Positions 25,390 through 33,716 of a stretch of DNA of 64,000 nt are shown in pieces. Made by a program: the position numbers and the translations under genes. Origin of the DNA: a bacterium (GTDB lineage Bacteria > Myxococcota > UBA727 > JAUIJE01); the NCBI GenBank assembly GCA_030431455.1, contig JAUIJE010000011.1, positions 62,001-126,000 of the forward strand, given 5' to 3'. The notes beneath the pieces were generated by a model, which saw only the letters and a list, made by a program, of their open reading frames with translations, had not been told where the DNA came from and did not search any database. Numbering within the stretch: position 1 is the stretch's first letter; each line of letters opens with the position of its first letter.

Positions 25390-25405
25390 CCACCACCGGT
25401 GGTGG
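25390..25405. terminator. Possible hairpin between converging genes
   Basis: CCACCACCGGTGGTGG is a perfect 16-bp palindrome in the 21-nt gap between the cytolysin-like stop and the cbb3 operon's last stop. It lacks a T-run, so terminator function is weakly supported. Confidence 0.3.
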
Positions 25406-25409
25406 CTGC

Positions 25410-26198
25410 TCACCAGAACATCACCATGTAGTGGCGCGGGCCGATGAAGAACGTCGCGTGGGCGTGGTCAATGAGGCCCGCCCCCGCGGCGGCGATGAGC
25501 AGCATCCAAGCACCGGCCACCGCGGTGGTGTAGGGCTGGGCGCGGCGCAGCCAGGACCCGAGGCGGGGCAGGACCCCCACCGAGACCAGCGAGACCCCGA
25601 CGAGCATGGGCGAGGTCAACACCACCAGGGTGACCATCAACAGCGCGCCCCAGGCCGGGGACCCGGTGAGGGCGGCCAGCCCCAATGCCCATGCAGTCAC
25701 CATACAGGGCAAAAACCCCATGAACATGCCCAGCACCGCGGGGTGTTGGCCCTGCGCGGCCTGGAGCAGGGCGCGGCCCAGGTCGAGGGCCTGTCGCTTG
25801 AGCTTGGCCCACCCCGTGACCGCGCCCCGCCCGAGCTGGATCAAGCCGGGGTCCGGCGCCACCGGCATCGGCCGGGCGGGGAGCAAGCGGCGCAGGCCAG
25901 ACCCGAGCAAGAACACGCCCAGAAGCCCGGCGATGAACGCCCCCGAGGTGGTGAACACCGCGGTGGCGGCCTTGCCCAATGTGCCTGCAAGTGCGCCCCA
26001 GCCGGCGTAGATCAAGGCCCGGCCGGCCTGGTAGCTCAAGGTCCGGCCCACCGCCGACATTGGCCGGCGGCCGCCCCGGGCCCCGGGCACGTCGAGGGCG
26101 GTGATGAGCGGCCCGCACATGCCCACGCAGTGGGCGCTGATCCAGAACACCCCGATGCCGAGGAGCTGGACAAAGGGCGCGGGCAGGACCTCGGTCAC
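25410..26198 (-). CDS. UreH/TauE-SafE-type membrane protein of the cbb3 operon
   Basis: A 262-residue multi-spanning protein with the family signature AHCVGMCGPLI at 22-32 and a second FLPCMVTAWALG block. Genes of this type often close cbb3 oxidase clusters and are thought to help metal (copper) handling for oxidase assembly. The role here is from context. Its start overlaps the small upstream gene by 4 bp (ATGA). It is the last gene of the operon. Confidence 0.82.
   Translation of the reverse strand: MTEVLPAPFVQLLGIGVFWISAHCVGMCGPLITALDVPGARGGRRPMSAVGRTLSYQAGRALIYAGWGALAGTLGKAATAVFTTSGAFIAGLLGVFLLGSGLRRLLPARPMPVAPDPGLIQLGRGAVTGWAKLKRQALDLGRALLQAAQGQHPAVLGMFMGFLPCMVTAWALGLAALTGSPAWGALLMVTLVVLTSPMLVGVSLVSVGVLPRLGSWLRRAQPYTTAVAGAWMLLIAAAGAGLIDHAHATFFIGPRHYMVMFW
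25977..25989 (+). repeat. Exact CAATG-N3-CTGCA dispersed motif
   Basis: Exact copy on the strand opposite to the UreH-like gene, which reads (CT)T-GCA-GGC-ACA-TTG. A related CAATG-CCC-ATGCA copy lies in the same gene at 25683-25695. Confidence 0.5.
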
Positions 26199-26407
26199 GG
26201 CCGGTCCGTGGCCCCGGCGGCGTCGGTCGCCGAGGCCCCGGGCGCCGCCGACGCCGCCGGGGGCGGGAGCGGGTCGGCGCCGAGGGAAAACGCCACCGCG
26301 TAGAACACGATTTGGCCGCCAACGATGAACAGCAACGCCACGGTGAACATCGCCCAGGGCGAGATGGGGGCGCGCTTCTCTGCGAGGGGGTCGATGGCTT
26401 CGCTCAT
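26195..26407 (-). CDS. Small single-helix protein in the FixH/CcoH position
   Basis: A 70-residue protein with one transmembrane helix (about 19-43, PWAMFTVALLFIVGGQIVFYAVAF) and an Ala/Pro-rich tail. It overlaps ccoG and the UreH-like gene by 4 bp on each side, so it is a real operon member. FixH/CcoH normally sits here and has about 150 residues; this one lacks its periplasmic domain. It may be a reduced CcoH or an unrelated subunit. I cannot decide from sequence. Confidence 0.65.
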   Translation of the reverse strand: MSEAIDPLAEKRAPISPWAMFTVALLFIVGGQIVFYAVAFSLGADPLPPPAASAAPGASATDAAGATDRP

Positions 26408-27783
26408 GGTCCGAGCACCTCGATGGTGAGCTGGCGACCCGAGCCGGCGGCGACGTCGGTGACGTCGATGCAGGCCTGGACCGCGCCGCGTTTGTACCCG
26501 GTGCGTGGGGTCTCGATCACCGCGGGCACGTGGTGGGAGGCGAGGGGTTTCAGGGTGACTTTGCGCTGGGGCATGGTGATGCGCACGCCCGGGGTCCCGT
26601 CGCAGGGGTCGAGCAGGAACGTCACGTCCTCGCTGTGTTTGTTGATCACGTGCACCATGATCTGGTTGCGCAATGTGTCTTGATCGATGACGTAGGGCGC
26701 GCCGGTCACCCGGAGCACATTGGCCTCGAAGGAGGTCTTGTGGCTGAACACGTAGGTCGCCACCGAGAGGCCGAGCACGCCCAAGAACATGTAGGCGAAC
26801 ACCCGCGGACGCCAGAACTGACGCGTCTCGCCTTCGAGGCCGCGGTAGGTGTCGTAACGCACCAGGCCCGGCTCCCGGCCGATCTTGAGCATCACCTCGT
26901 CGCAGGCATCGATGCAGTTCGCGCAGCCGATGCACTCCATCTGCAAACCGTTGCGGATGTCGATGCCGGTGGGGCACACCGTCACGCACCGTCGACAGTC
27001 GATGCAGTCGCCCGCGTTGGGGTCAGACTTCTTGCCCCGGGGCTCGCCGCGCTGGGTGTCGTAGCCGATGATCCAGGTGTCCTTGTCCCCCAGCGACGAC
27101 TGCAGGCGGCCGTAGGGACAAATGATGAGGCAGAGCTGCTCGCGGAACCAAAAGAAGTTGAAGTAGATGATGCCGGTGATGACCGTGACCCACAAAAACG
27201 GGGTGAGATTTTCGCCGGGGGCTTGGCGCACCATCTCGAAGACCCGCGGGAGGCTCACGAAGTAGGACAGGAAGATGTGGGCGATGACGAGCGACAGCAC
27301 AATGTAAATGCCGTGCTTGAGGACGCGCTTGCGAACCTTCTCCGCGGTCCAGGGACCCTTGGCGAGCTTGATGCGGGCCTCGCGGGGGCCGTCGATCCAG
27401 CGTTCGACGCGACGGTAAAAGCCCTCCAAGAACACGGTGTGGGGGCAGGCCCAGCCGCACCAGATGCGGCCCCACAAGGCCGAGACAAGAAACAGGGAAA
27501 AGCCGATGCCGGTGAGCACGAAGAACGCGAGGTAGAAGTCCTGCGCGTTGTACACGAGCCCGAAGAACGAAAACTCACGCGCGGGAATGTCGACGAGCAC
27601 CGCGGGGCGGCCCCCCACCTTCACCCAGGGCAACACCACATAAATCGCCACCAGCACAAAGTGCACGAACGGCTTGACCCGGTTGAAACGCCCTTTGACG
27701 TCGGCGGGATGAACGTGGTTGCGCGAGCCGTCGTCGTTGATGACGGCGAGCTTGCTCAGGGTGGGGGCAGGAGGCTTGGCCAC
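26404..27783 (-). CDS. ccoG: Cytochrome c oxidase accessory protein CcoG (RdxA/FixG family)
   Basis: A 459-residue membrane iron-sulfur protein starting at GTG 27783. It has several N-terminal helices, the Cys motifs CGWACPHTVF and CLIICPYGR, two 4Fe-4S motifs (CIDCRRCVTVCP and CIGCANCIDACD), and a periplasmic Ig-like C-terminal domain. CcoG is needed for cbb3 maturation, probably in copper reduction or delivery. It follows ccoP by 9 nt and overlaps the next gene by 4 bp. Confidence 0.95.
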   Translation of the reverse strand: MAKPPAPTLSKLAVINDDGSRNHVHPADVKGRFNRVKPFVHFVLVAIYVVLPWVKVGGRPAVLVDIPAREFSFFGLVYNAQDFYLAFFVLTGIGFSLFLVSALWGRIWCGWACPHTVFLEGFYRRVERWIDGPREARIKLAKGPWTAEKVRKRVLKHGIYIVLSLVIAHIFLSYFVSLPRVFEMVRQAPGENLTPFLWVTVITGIIYFNFFWFREQLCLIICPYGRLQSSLGDKDTWIIGYDTQRGEPRGKKSDPNAGDCIDCRRCVTVCPTGIDIRNGLQMECIGCANCIDACDEVMLKIGREPGLVRYDTYRGLEGETRQFWRPRVFAYMFLGVLGLSVATYVFSHKTSFEANVLRVTGAPYVIDQDTLRNQIMVHVINKHSEDVTFLLDPCDGTPGVRITMPQRKVTLKPLASHHVPAVIETPRTGYKRGAVQACIDVTDVAAGSGRQLTIEVLGP

Positions 27784-27792
27784 GGCGTGTTC

Positions 27793-28422
27793 CTAGTTCT
27801 GGGCGGTGGTGGGCGCGGGGGTGCCCTGCGCGTCCACGCCCTGGGGGGCTTTGCCCGAGAGGTTCTGCCCCTTGAGGGTGAGCACGTAGGCGGTCACCTC
27901 CGCGCTCGAGGTCATGCCCAGTTGGTCTTTCCAGGCGGGCATGCCTTTGACCACGACCCCCTCGGCCACGGTCTTGAACACCTGGGTCGGCTTTTCCCCG
28001 TGGATCCAATAGGGGTCGGTGAGGTTGGGCCCGATGAGTCCGCTGCCATCGGCTTTGTGACAAGCCGCGCAGTTGGCCTCGAAGGTGGCTTTGCCGCGCT
28101 CCATCGCGCCGCTGTCCTGGGCCAGCGCGACGAGGTTGGCGTCGTTGCTCCAGGGGGCTTTGCCCGCCTTCTCGAGCTCTTCGGCGCGCTGCTCCGCCGC
28201 GGCTTGGGCTTGAGCCATCTCTTCTGCCAATGCTTCTGCAGAGGACATGCCCGCCCCGGTGGTTTGGTAAAAGCCCCAGTACACCACCGCGAAGGCGATG
28301 GCGCCCCAGAAGGTCGTCAGCCACCAGGCGGGGAGCATGTTGTCGAGCTCGCGAATCCCGTCGTATTCGTGGCCGGTGTCGTCGTCGACAACGTTGACTT
28401 TGGCTTTGGGTTCCGCGCTCAC
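27793..28422 (-). CDS. ccoP: cbb3 oxidase subunit CcoP, mono-heme form
   Basis: A 209-residue protein with the CcoP N-terminal anchor (YDGIRELDNMLPAWWLTTFWG, helix about 31-50) and one cytochrome c domain with CAACH at 118-122 and a possible axial Met in GMPAW. Canonical CcoP has two heme c domains and about 300 residues; here there is one, after a coiled-coil Ala/Glu-rich spacer (about 60-90). The start overlaps ccoQ by 4 bp. It passes electrons to the CcoNO unit. Confidence 0.93.
   Translation of the reverse strand: MSAEPKAKVNVVDDDTGHEYDGIRELDNMLPAWWLTTFWGAIAFAVVYWGFYQTTGAGMSSAEALAEEMAQAQAAAEQRAEELEKAGKAPWSNDANLVALAQDSGAMERGKATFEANCAACHKADGSGLIGPNLTDPYWIHGEKPTQVFKTVAEGVVVKGMPAWKDQLGMTSSAEVTAYVLTLKGQNLSGKAPQGVDAQGTPAPTTAQN
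28228..28240 (+). repeat. Exact CAATG-N3-CTGCA dispersed motif
   Basis: An exact copy on the strand opposite to ccoP, where the gene reads (TC)T-GCA-GAA-GCA-TTG. See the finding on the dispersed motif. Confidence 0.5.
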
Positions 28423-28607
28423 AGCGAACCTCCTTGTGCAGATTCAGATTCCAGGTCTTCGAGGGGCAGGTGGCGGGTGTCCGACTCCAGCGTCTTGCCC
28501 TTGACCAGGACGTAGACGATGACCGCGCTGAACACCAACATGAACCAAATCATGCCCAGCACCGACCAGTCGGTGATGCTCGCGGCGTCGATCAACGATT
28601 GGAACAT
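28419..28607 (-). CDS. ccoQ: cbb3 oxidase small subunit CcoQ
   Basis: A 62-residue protein with one membrane helix (about 15-36, VLGMIWFMLVFSAVIVYVL) and a charged cytoplasmic tail, the usual CcoQ plan. It overlaps ccoNO by 16 bp and ccoP by 4 bp. CcoQ stabilises the association of CcoP with the core. Confidence 0.85.
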   Translation of the reverse strand: MFQSLIDAASITDWSVLGMIWFMLVFSAVIVYVLVKGKTLESDTRHLPLEDLESESAQGGSL

Positions 28608-30994
28608 GCGTCACCGTCCTTTCCACAGTTGTCGCCGGTCATGGCCAGCGCGCCGTCACCGGTCTGCGTGGGGGTCACCTGCGCGGCCTTGTTGTCCGCG
28701 GTCTCCATCGGCGGGTGTTTGCCCAACCGCTGGAGGTAGGCGATGAGCGCCACGAGCTCGGAGTTCGGGTTGACCTCGACGCCACCGTTTTGTTTGAGGT
28801 CGTCGGCGATGGCCTGGGCCATGGCTTTGGCGTCCTCCGCGCCGCGCGAGACCTGCTCGGCGGTGTAGGGCACCCCGAGGGTCTTCATCGCCTTCATCTT
28901 CAGCACCGTGTCCTCGAAGTCGACTTCGCTGTCTTCCATCCAGGCATAGGTGGGCATGTTGGAGCCGGGTGACGTCGAGCGCGGGTCCTTCATGTGGTTG
29001 TAGTGCCAGAGGTTCGGGTACTTCCCGCCGATGCGGTGCAAGTCCGGGCCGGTGCGTTTGCTGCCCCACTGGAACGGGTGGTCGTAGATGAACTCACCCG
29101 CCTCAGACACCGGCCCGTAGCGCACGACCTCGGAGCGGAACGGCCGAATCATCTGGCTGTGGCAGACGTAGCAGCCTTCCCGCACATAAATGTCCCGGCC
29201 GTGCAGCTCGAGGGGCTTGTAGGGGGTGGCGATCGCGCCGGTCATGGGCACGGCCTTGTCCACCATCAGCGTCGGCACCAACTCGACGATGCCGCCGATG
29301 AGGATGCCGATGACCACCAGCACGGTGAAGATGAGCGGACGCCCTTCGAGCACCGCGTGGAGGGGGAAGCGGCTGTGGCTGTCGTCGCCCCGGGCCCACG
29401 TCGCCCAGATGAACACCGTGAGGGCACCACCCACCGCGAGCAAGGCCACCGCGAGCTCGATCTCGGCCGCGAGGTAGAGCACCGCCACCGCCACCGCGGC
29501 GAGGGCGAGGGCGATCGAGCGGTCGGCGAGAATCCGGCCCCACGGCACCACTGCCTGCGGCACCACGTCGAGCACCTTGACCCGGGCGGTGACTTTTTGG
29601 CTGCCCCGGATGGTCATGGTGATGTTCCAAATCATCATCAGGAAGCCCACGAAGTACATCGAACCACCGACGAGGCGCATGATGTACATGGGCCGAATCG
29701 CGATCAGGGTCTCGACGAAGTTCGGGTAGAGGAGCGCGCCTTCCGCGGTCTCGGCGCGCCACATCAAGCCTTGGGTGATGCCGCTGATCCACATGGAGAT
29801 GGCGTAGAACAGGATGCCGAAGGTGCCGATCCAGAAGTGGTAGTCGGCGGCGGACTTGCTGTGGAGCGGTTTGCCCCAGAGCCGCGGCACCAGCCAATAG
29901 AACATGCCCGCGGCCATGAACCCGTTCCAGCCGAGGGCCCCGCTGTGCACGTGGCCGATGATCCAGTCGGTGTAGTGGCCGAGGGCGGACACGCTCTTGA
30001 TCGAGAGCAGCGGGCCTTCAAAGGTGGCCATGCCGTAGAAGGTCACGCCCGCGATGAGGAACTTGATCACCGGGTCTGTCCGCAATTTGTGCCAAGCACC
30101 GCGCAGGGTGAGGAGGCCATTGAGCATGCCCCCCCACGACGGGGCCCAGAGCATCACCGAGAAGATCATGCCCATGGATTGGGCCCAATCGGGGAGCGCG
30201 GTGAACAGCAAGTGGTGCGGGCCGGCCCAGATGTAGATGAACACCAAGCCCCAGAAGTGCACGATGGAGAGGCGGTAGGAGTAGACCGGGCGCTCGGCGG
30301 CCTTGGGCAAGAAGTAGTACATGATGCCGAGCACGGGGGTGGTGAGGAAGAACGCCACCGCGTTGTGGCCGTACCACCATTGGACGAGCGCGTCCTGGAC
30401 CCCGGCGTAGGCGCTGTAGGACTTCACCCCGGTGAAGACGGGGAGGGCGAGGTTGTTCACGATGTAGAGCACGGCCACGGTGACGATGGTGGCGATGTAG
30501 AACCAGATCGCGACGTAGAGTTGTTTCTCGCGGCGTTTGGCCAGGGTCCAGAAGAAGTTGGCCGCGAAGATGACCCACACCACGACCACGAGCAGGTCGA
30601 TGGGCCATTCAAGTTCGGCGTACTCCTTGGACTGGGTGATGCCCAGCGGCAATGTCAATGCAGCACACACGATGATGAGCTGCCAGCCCCAGAAGTGGAG
30701 CTTGGACAGGGCGTCGCTGGCCATGCGCGTCTTGAGCAGGCGCTGGGTGGAGTAGTAGATGCCGGCGAAAATCATGTTGCCCACGAACGCGAAGATCACC
30801 GCGTTGGTGTGCAGCGGGCGTAGGCGGCCAAAGGTGAGCCAAGGCAGGCCGAAGTTGAGCTCGTGAAAGGCGAGCTGGGCCGCGATGGTGATGCCGACAA
30901 GCAGGCCCACCGCGCCCCACACCACGGAGGCGAGCAGGAAGTGGCGAACGCTGTTGTCGTCGTATTCGATCTCGATGGTTCGAGGCTCAGACAT
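28592..30994 (-). CDS. ccoNO: Fused cbb3 oxidase subunit CcoN-CcoO
   Basis: An 800-residue fusion of the heme-copper subunit I (about 1-480) and the mono-heme cytochrome c subunit CcoO (about 545-800). The CcoN part has the His-rich segments YGHNAVAFFLTTP, GPHHLLFTALPDW and HVHSGALGWNGF. The CcoO part has CYVCHSQMIRPFRSE. No stop lies between them, and the linker contains two or three helices. The complex reduces O2 with high affinity. CcoN and CcoO are usually separate; fusions are known in some other lineages. Confidence 0.95.
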   Translation of the reverse strand: MSEPRTIEIEYDDNSVRHFLLASVVWGAVGLLVGITIAAQLAFHELNFGLPWLTFGRLRPLHTNAVIFAFVGNMIFAGIYYSTQRLLKTRMASDALSKLHFWGWQLIIVCAALTLPLGITQSKEYAELEWPIDLLVVVVWVIFAANFFWTLAKRREKQLYVAIWFYIATIVTVAVLYIVNNLALPVFTGVKSYSAYAGVQDALVQWWYGHNAVAFFLTTPVLGIMYYFLPKAAERPVYSYRLSIVHFWGLVFIYIWAGPHHLLFTALPDWAQSMGMIFSVMLWAPSWGGMLNGLLTLRGAWHKLRTDPVIKFLIAGVTFYGMATFEGPLLSIKSVSALGHYTDWIIGHVHSGALGWNGFMAAGMFYWLVPRLWGKPLHSKSAADYHFWIGTFGILFYAISMWISGITQGLMWRAETAEGALLYPNFVETLIAIRPMYIMRLVGGSMYFVGFLMMIWNITMTIRGSQKVTARVKVLDVVPQAVVPWGRILADRSIALALAAVAVAVLYLAAEIELAVALLAVGGALTVFIWATWARGDDSHSRFPLHAVLEGRPLIFTVLVVIGILIGGIVELVPTLMVDKAVPMTGAIATPYKPLELHGRDIYVREGCYVCHSQMIRPFRSEVVRYGPVSEAGEFIYDHPFQWGSKRTGPDLHRIGGKYPNLWHYNHMKDPRSTSPGSNMPTYAWMEDSEVDFEDTVLKMKAMKTLGVPYTAEQVSRGAEDAKAMAQAIADDLKQNGGVEVNPNSELVALIAYLQRLGKHPPMETADNKAAQVTPTQTGDGALAMTGDNCGKDGDACSNR

Positions 30995-31190
30995 GTGCAG
31001 ACTCGTTTTCTGGATGGGAAGGATTCGAGGGAGCCGAGGCGGCGGAGAGCGTCTCGTTGGACCACAGCGGAGAGAGGGCCATGCGGTCGACGTGGTCCGT
31101 GACCTTGCCGCGCATCAACACCGCGAACAGGAGCACCCCGAGCACGCTCAGCACGCCGCTGACGAACAGGGTGAGCAACAGGGCATTCAT
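30987..31190 (-). CDS. ccoS: cbb3 oxidase maturation protein CcoS
   Basis: A 67-residue protein starting at ATG 31190 with one N-terminal helix (MNALLLTLFVSGVLSVLGVL). This fits the short CcoS family needed for cofactor insertion in cbb3 oxidase. It overlaps ccoI by 4 bp (ATGA) and ccoNO by 8 bp. Confidence 0.82.
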   Translation of the reverse strand: MNALLLTLFVSGVLSVLGVLLFAVLMRGKVTDHVDRMALSPLWSNETLSAASAPSNPSHPENESAHV

Positions 31191-33565
31191 GGGGCGAACC
31201 TTTCTGCAGGGTGTGACCCGCTGGTTTTCAAGATTGGGGCCAAGCCGCGTGCGTCGGGCGCGGCGCGCCGGAAAAGCGCGACCGTGAGCAGCACAAACAC
31301 CACCGAGCTCACCGGCATCAACACCGCGCACAGCAGCGGCGTGATCAACCCGGCCAACGACAGGGCCAAAACGCACACGTTGTAGAACCCGGCGAGGGCG
31401 AAAACACCCGCCCGCGCGCGGTGCACGCGTTCGGCGGTGGTCAGGACCTGGGCGATGGGCACCATGCCTTTCCGCATCGACACAAAATCCGCGCGCGCCG
31501 GCAGTTGCGTGCGATCAGTGTGCGGCACCCCCGCGCATCCTGCCGCGGTGAGCGCGGCAATGTCGTTGAGCCCGTCGCCGATCATCATCGTGCCCGCGGC
31601 CCCGAGCTGTTCGATATGCGCGGCCTTGTCCTCGGGGCTCTGGCCGCCTCGTGCGTCTTCTGGGCCGAGGCCGAGGCCCGCCGCCACCGCGGCGGTGCGC
31701 GCGGGCTCGTCGCCGCTGAGCAGCACCACGCGATGCCCCATGGCGCGCAAATGCGCGACTTCATCCTGCGCGCCGGACGCGAGCCCTTCGGTGAACACAA
31801 TGGACAGGCGCTTCACCCCATCCCGGAAAAAGCCGAGGTCAGATCCGTCGCGCACGAGCTCTGCGTGGACCGGTCCGGTGTCAGAATCGTGACGCAACCG
31901 GAGCCCGTGGCCCGCTTGTTCGGTGACCACGCAGTCGGGCCACAGGGGCACGTCACCGGGGGCGAACAACGCGAGCAGGGCCCGCGACTTGGGGTGGTTC
32001 GACCGGCTCACCATGTTGAACAGCACCGCGCGGTCCTCGTCGGGCAGCGCGCGCACCGCGTCGGGGTCTTTCACATCGGGCACGGTGACGGTGACGGTGC
32101 CGGTCTTGTCCAGCACCACGTTCACAATGTGACGGCACCGGGCAAACAGTGACATGTCGCGCACGAGCACGCCCTTTTTGCGCAGGGCGAGCACCCCGAG
32201 CTGGTCGGCCAGCGGCCCCGCGATGCCGAACGCACACGGGCAGGTCACCACCAGCACCGCCACCGCCACGTCGAGCCCGCGCCACCCGTCGACAAAGAAC
32301 GTCCAGAGACCAAAGCCCAATCCGGCGAACGCGACCACCGCGACCACGTAGGCGGTGGCCCACCAGCCGGGCCCGGCCGCGCGCGCCGAACGGGGCGCAG
32401 GCTCGAGCAATTGGGCCAAGCGGGACTGCCCCGCGTGACCGCGCACCACCACCCGCACCGCGCGGTCGGCGCTCAACTGCGTGCCCGCGGGCACGTCATC
32501 GCCGGCCGCGACCTCGACGGGCACGCTCTCCCCGGTGAGCCAGGCCCGCGACACCGTGACCGGTCCGTCCACGAGCCGGCCGTCGACGGGGAGCATCTCG
32601 CCCGGCACCCACAAAAGCTCGTCCCCCGCGCGTAGGGCATCGGCCTTCACGAACGTGACCTGCCCGTCGCAGAGGCAGCGCACGTCGAGGGCGCCGAGGG
32701 GGGCGTCTTCGGACAGGGCCCGGCGGTTCTTTTCGATCATCCGGCCAGACAAGGCGCGGCCGAGCACCATCAGCGCAATGAATATGCACAGGGTGTCGAA
32801 GTAGGCCCGGTCCAGCCCGTGCTCGAGGTAGCTGGCCACGCTGCCGACGTAGGCCGCGACCATGCCGAACACGATGGGCACATCCAGGCTCGCCATCCGG
32901 TGCTTGAGCGCGACCCAGGCCGGGACCCAGAACAGCTTGGTGCCGATCACGGTCGAGACCGTGGCCAGGGCCCAGCTCGCGTGGCCGAACACGCGGTAGA
33001 TCGTCGGGTGCTCGGCCGCGGACAGGCCGAAGTACGCGGACAGGGAAAAGGTCATCACGTTCATCGCGATGGCGACCAAGACCCCCGCGCGCACCAGCAG
33101 GGGGTCGGCCCCGGCGGGCTCGCCCGCGCTCTGTTGGCCCCGGACCCGGTAGCCCAGCGTCGTCAAATCCTTGACGAAGGTCGTCAGGTCCGCGCCGGTT
33201 TCGGCCCGGAGCCGAACGTTGCCGGTGGCGGGGTTGAGCGCGATGTCGAGCTTGCCGGGCACGCGGTCGTAGAGACCTTCGATGGCGAACACACACGCCG
33301 CGCAGCGGATGCCCTCGATGTGCAGCTGGGCATCGATGCCGTCCGCCGCGGGCACCAGGGCGCGCTCCACGTCCGCGGGCAGCGCGGCATCCTGGTCGCC
33401 GTCCGGCCGCGGGGCCCCGTCGGGGGAGAGGTCGTAGTACCGGGTCAGGCCGGCGTCGTGCAGCAGCCCGTAGGCGGCCTCACAGCCCCCGCAACAGAAG
33501 GTCGCGCCGAACGACCGCTCTCCGCAGTGTACACAATGAGACTGTACGTCTTTGGCCTTGCCCAT
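31187..33565 (-). CDS. ccoI: Copper-translocating P-type ATPase CcoI (FixI)
   Basis: A 792-residue P1B ATPase that supplies copper for cbb3 assembly. The N-terminal Cys cluster C11VHC14..C24CGGC28 is followed by an HMA domain with GIRCAACVFAIEG, the membrane CPC motif VTCPCAFGIAGPLA, the phosphorylation site DKTGTVTVT and the hinge GDGLNDIAAL. It is the first gene of the unit ccoI-S-NO-Q-P-G-x-y, in which most neighbours overlap. The upstream region has a weak sigma-54-like match that I rejected. Confidence 0.95.
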   Translation of the reverse strand: MGKAKDVQSHCVHCGERSFGATFCCGGCEAAYGLLHDAGLTRYYDLSPDGAPRPDGDQDAALPADVERALVPAADGIDAQLHIEGIRCAACVFAIEGLYDRVPGKLDIALNPATGNVRLRAETGADLTTFVKDLTTLGYRVRGQQSAGEPAGADPLLVRAGVLVAIAMNVMTFSLSAYFGLSAAEHPTIYRVFGHASWALATVSTVIGTKLFWVPAWVALKHRMASLDVPIVFGMVAAYVGSVASYLEHGLDRAYFDTLCIFIALMVLGRALSGRMIEKNRRALSEDAPLGALDVRCLCDGQVTFVKADALRAGDELLWVPGEMLPVDGRLVDGPVTVSRAWLTGESVPVEVAAGDDVPAGTQLSADRAVRVVVRGHAGQSRLAQLLEPAPRSARAAGPGWWATAYVVAVVAFAGLGFGLWTFFVDGWRGLDVAVAVLVVTCPCAFGIAGPLADQLGVLALRKKGVLVRDMSLFARCRHIVNVVLDKTGTVTVTVPDVKDPDAVRALPDEDRAVLFNMVSRSNHPKSRALLALFAPGDVPLWPDCVVTEQAGHGLRLRHDSDTGPVHAELVRDGSDLGFFRDGVKRLSIVFTEGLASGAQDEVAHLRAMGHRVVLLSGDEPARTAAVAAGLGLGPEDARGGQSPEDKAAHIEQLGAAGTMMIGDGLNDIAALTAAGCAGVPHTDRTQLPARADFVSMRKGMVPIAQVLTTAERVHRARAGVFALAGFYNVCVLALSLAGLITPLLCAVLMPVSSVVFVLLTVALFRRAAPDARGLAPILKTSGSHPAERFAP

Positions 33566-33624
33566 GTCCCCCCCACTGCAAGAGGGGGACCAACCGTGGC
33601 CGCGCCGTCGGGGGGCGCCCTGAA

Positions 33625-33657
33625 GAGAAAAGGCCTGGGCGAAAACACCCAGGCCTT
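33625..33657 (-). terminator. Rho-independent terminator of the MaoC-lysine-tail gene
   Basis: Stem AAGGCCTGGG/CCCAGGCCTT (10 bp) with an 8-nt loop. On the minus strand it is followed by TTTTCTCTT. It lies between the MaoC-lysine-tail gene and ccoI. Confidence 0.8.
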
Positions 33658-33716
33658 GGCCTCAATCCATGGACATGGGGCGAAATCGCCCGGTGTCCCG
33701 CATGCGCGACGGCGCG

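Noticed and set aside
26530..28515. A 661-residue plus-strand open frame across ccoG and ccoP
   Set aside because: Antisense to clearly recognised cco genes; His/Val/Gly-rich composition without domains.
33577..33592. Sigma-54-like match TGGTCCCCCTCTTGCA upstream of ccoI
   Set aside because: GG/GC spacing fits, but the -24 box has three mismatches and the implied start of transcription falls one base before the ATG, leaving no leader. I do not count it.
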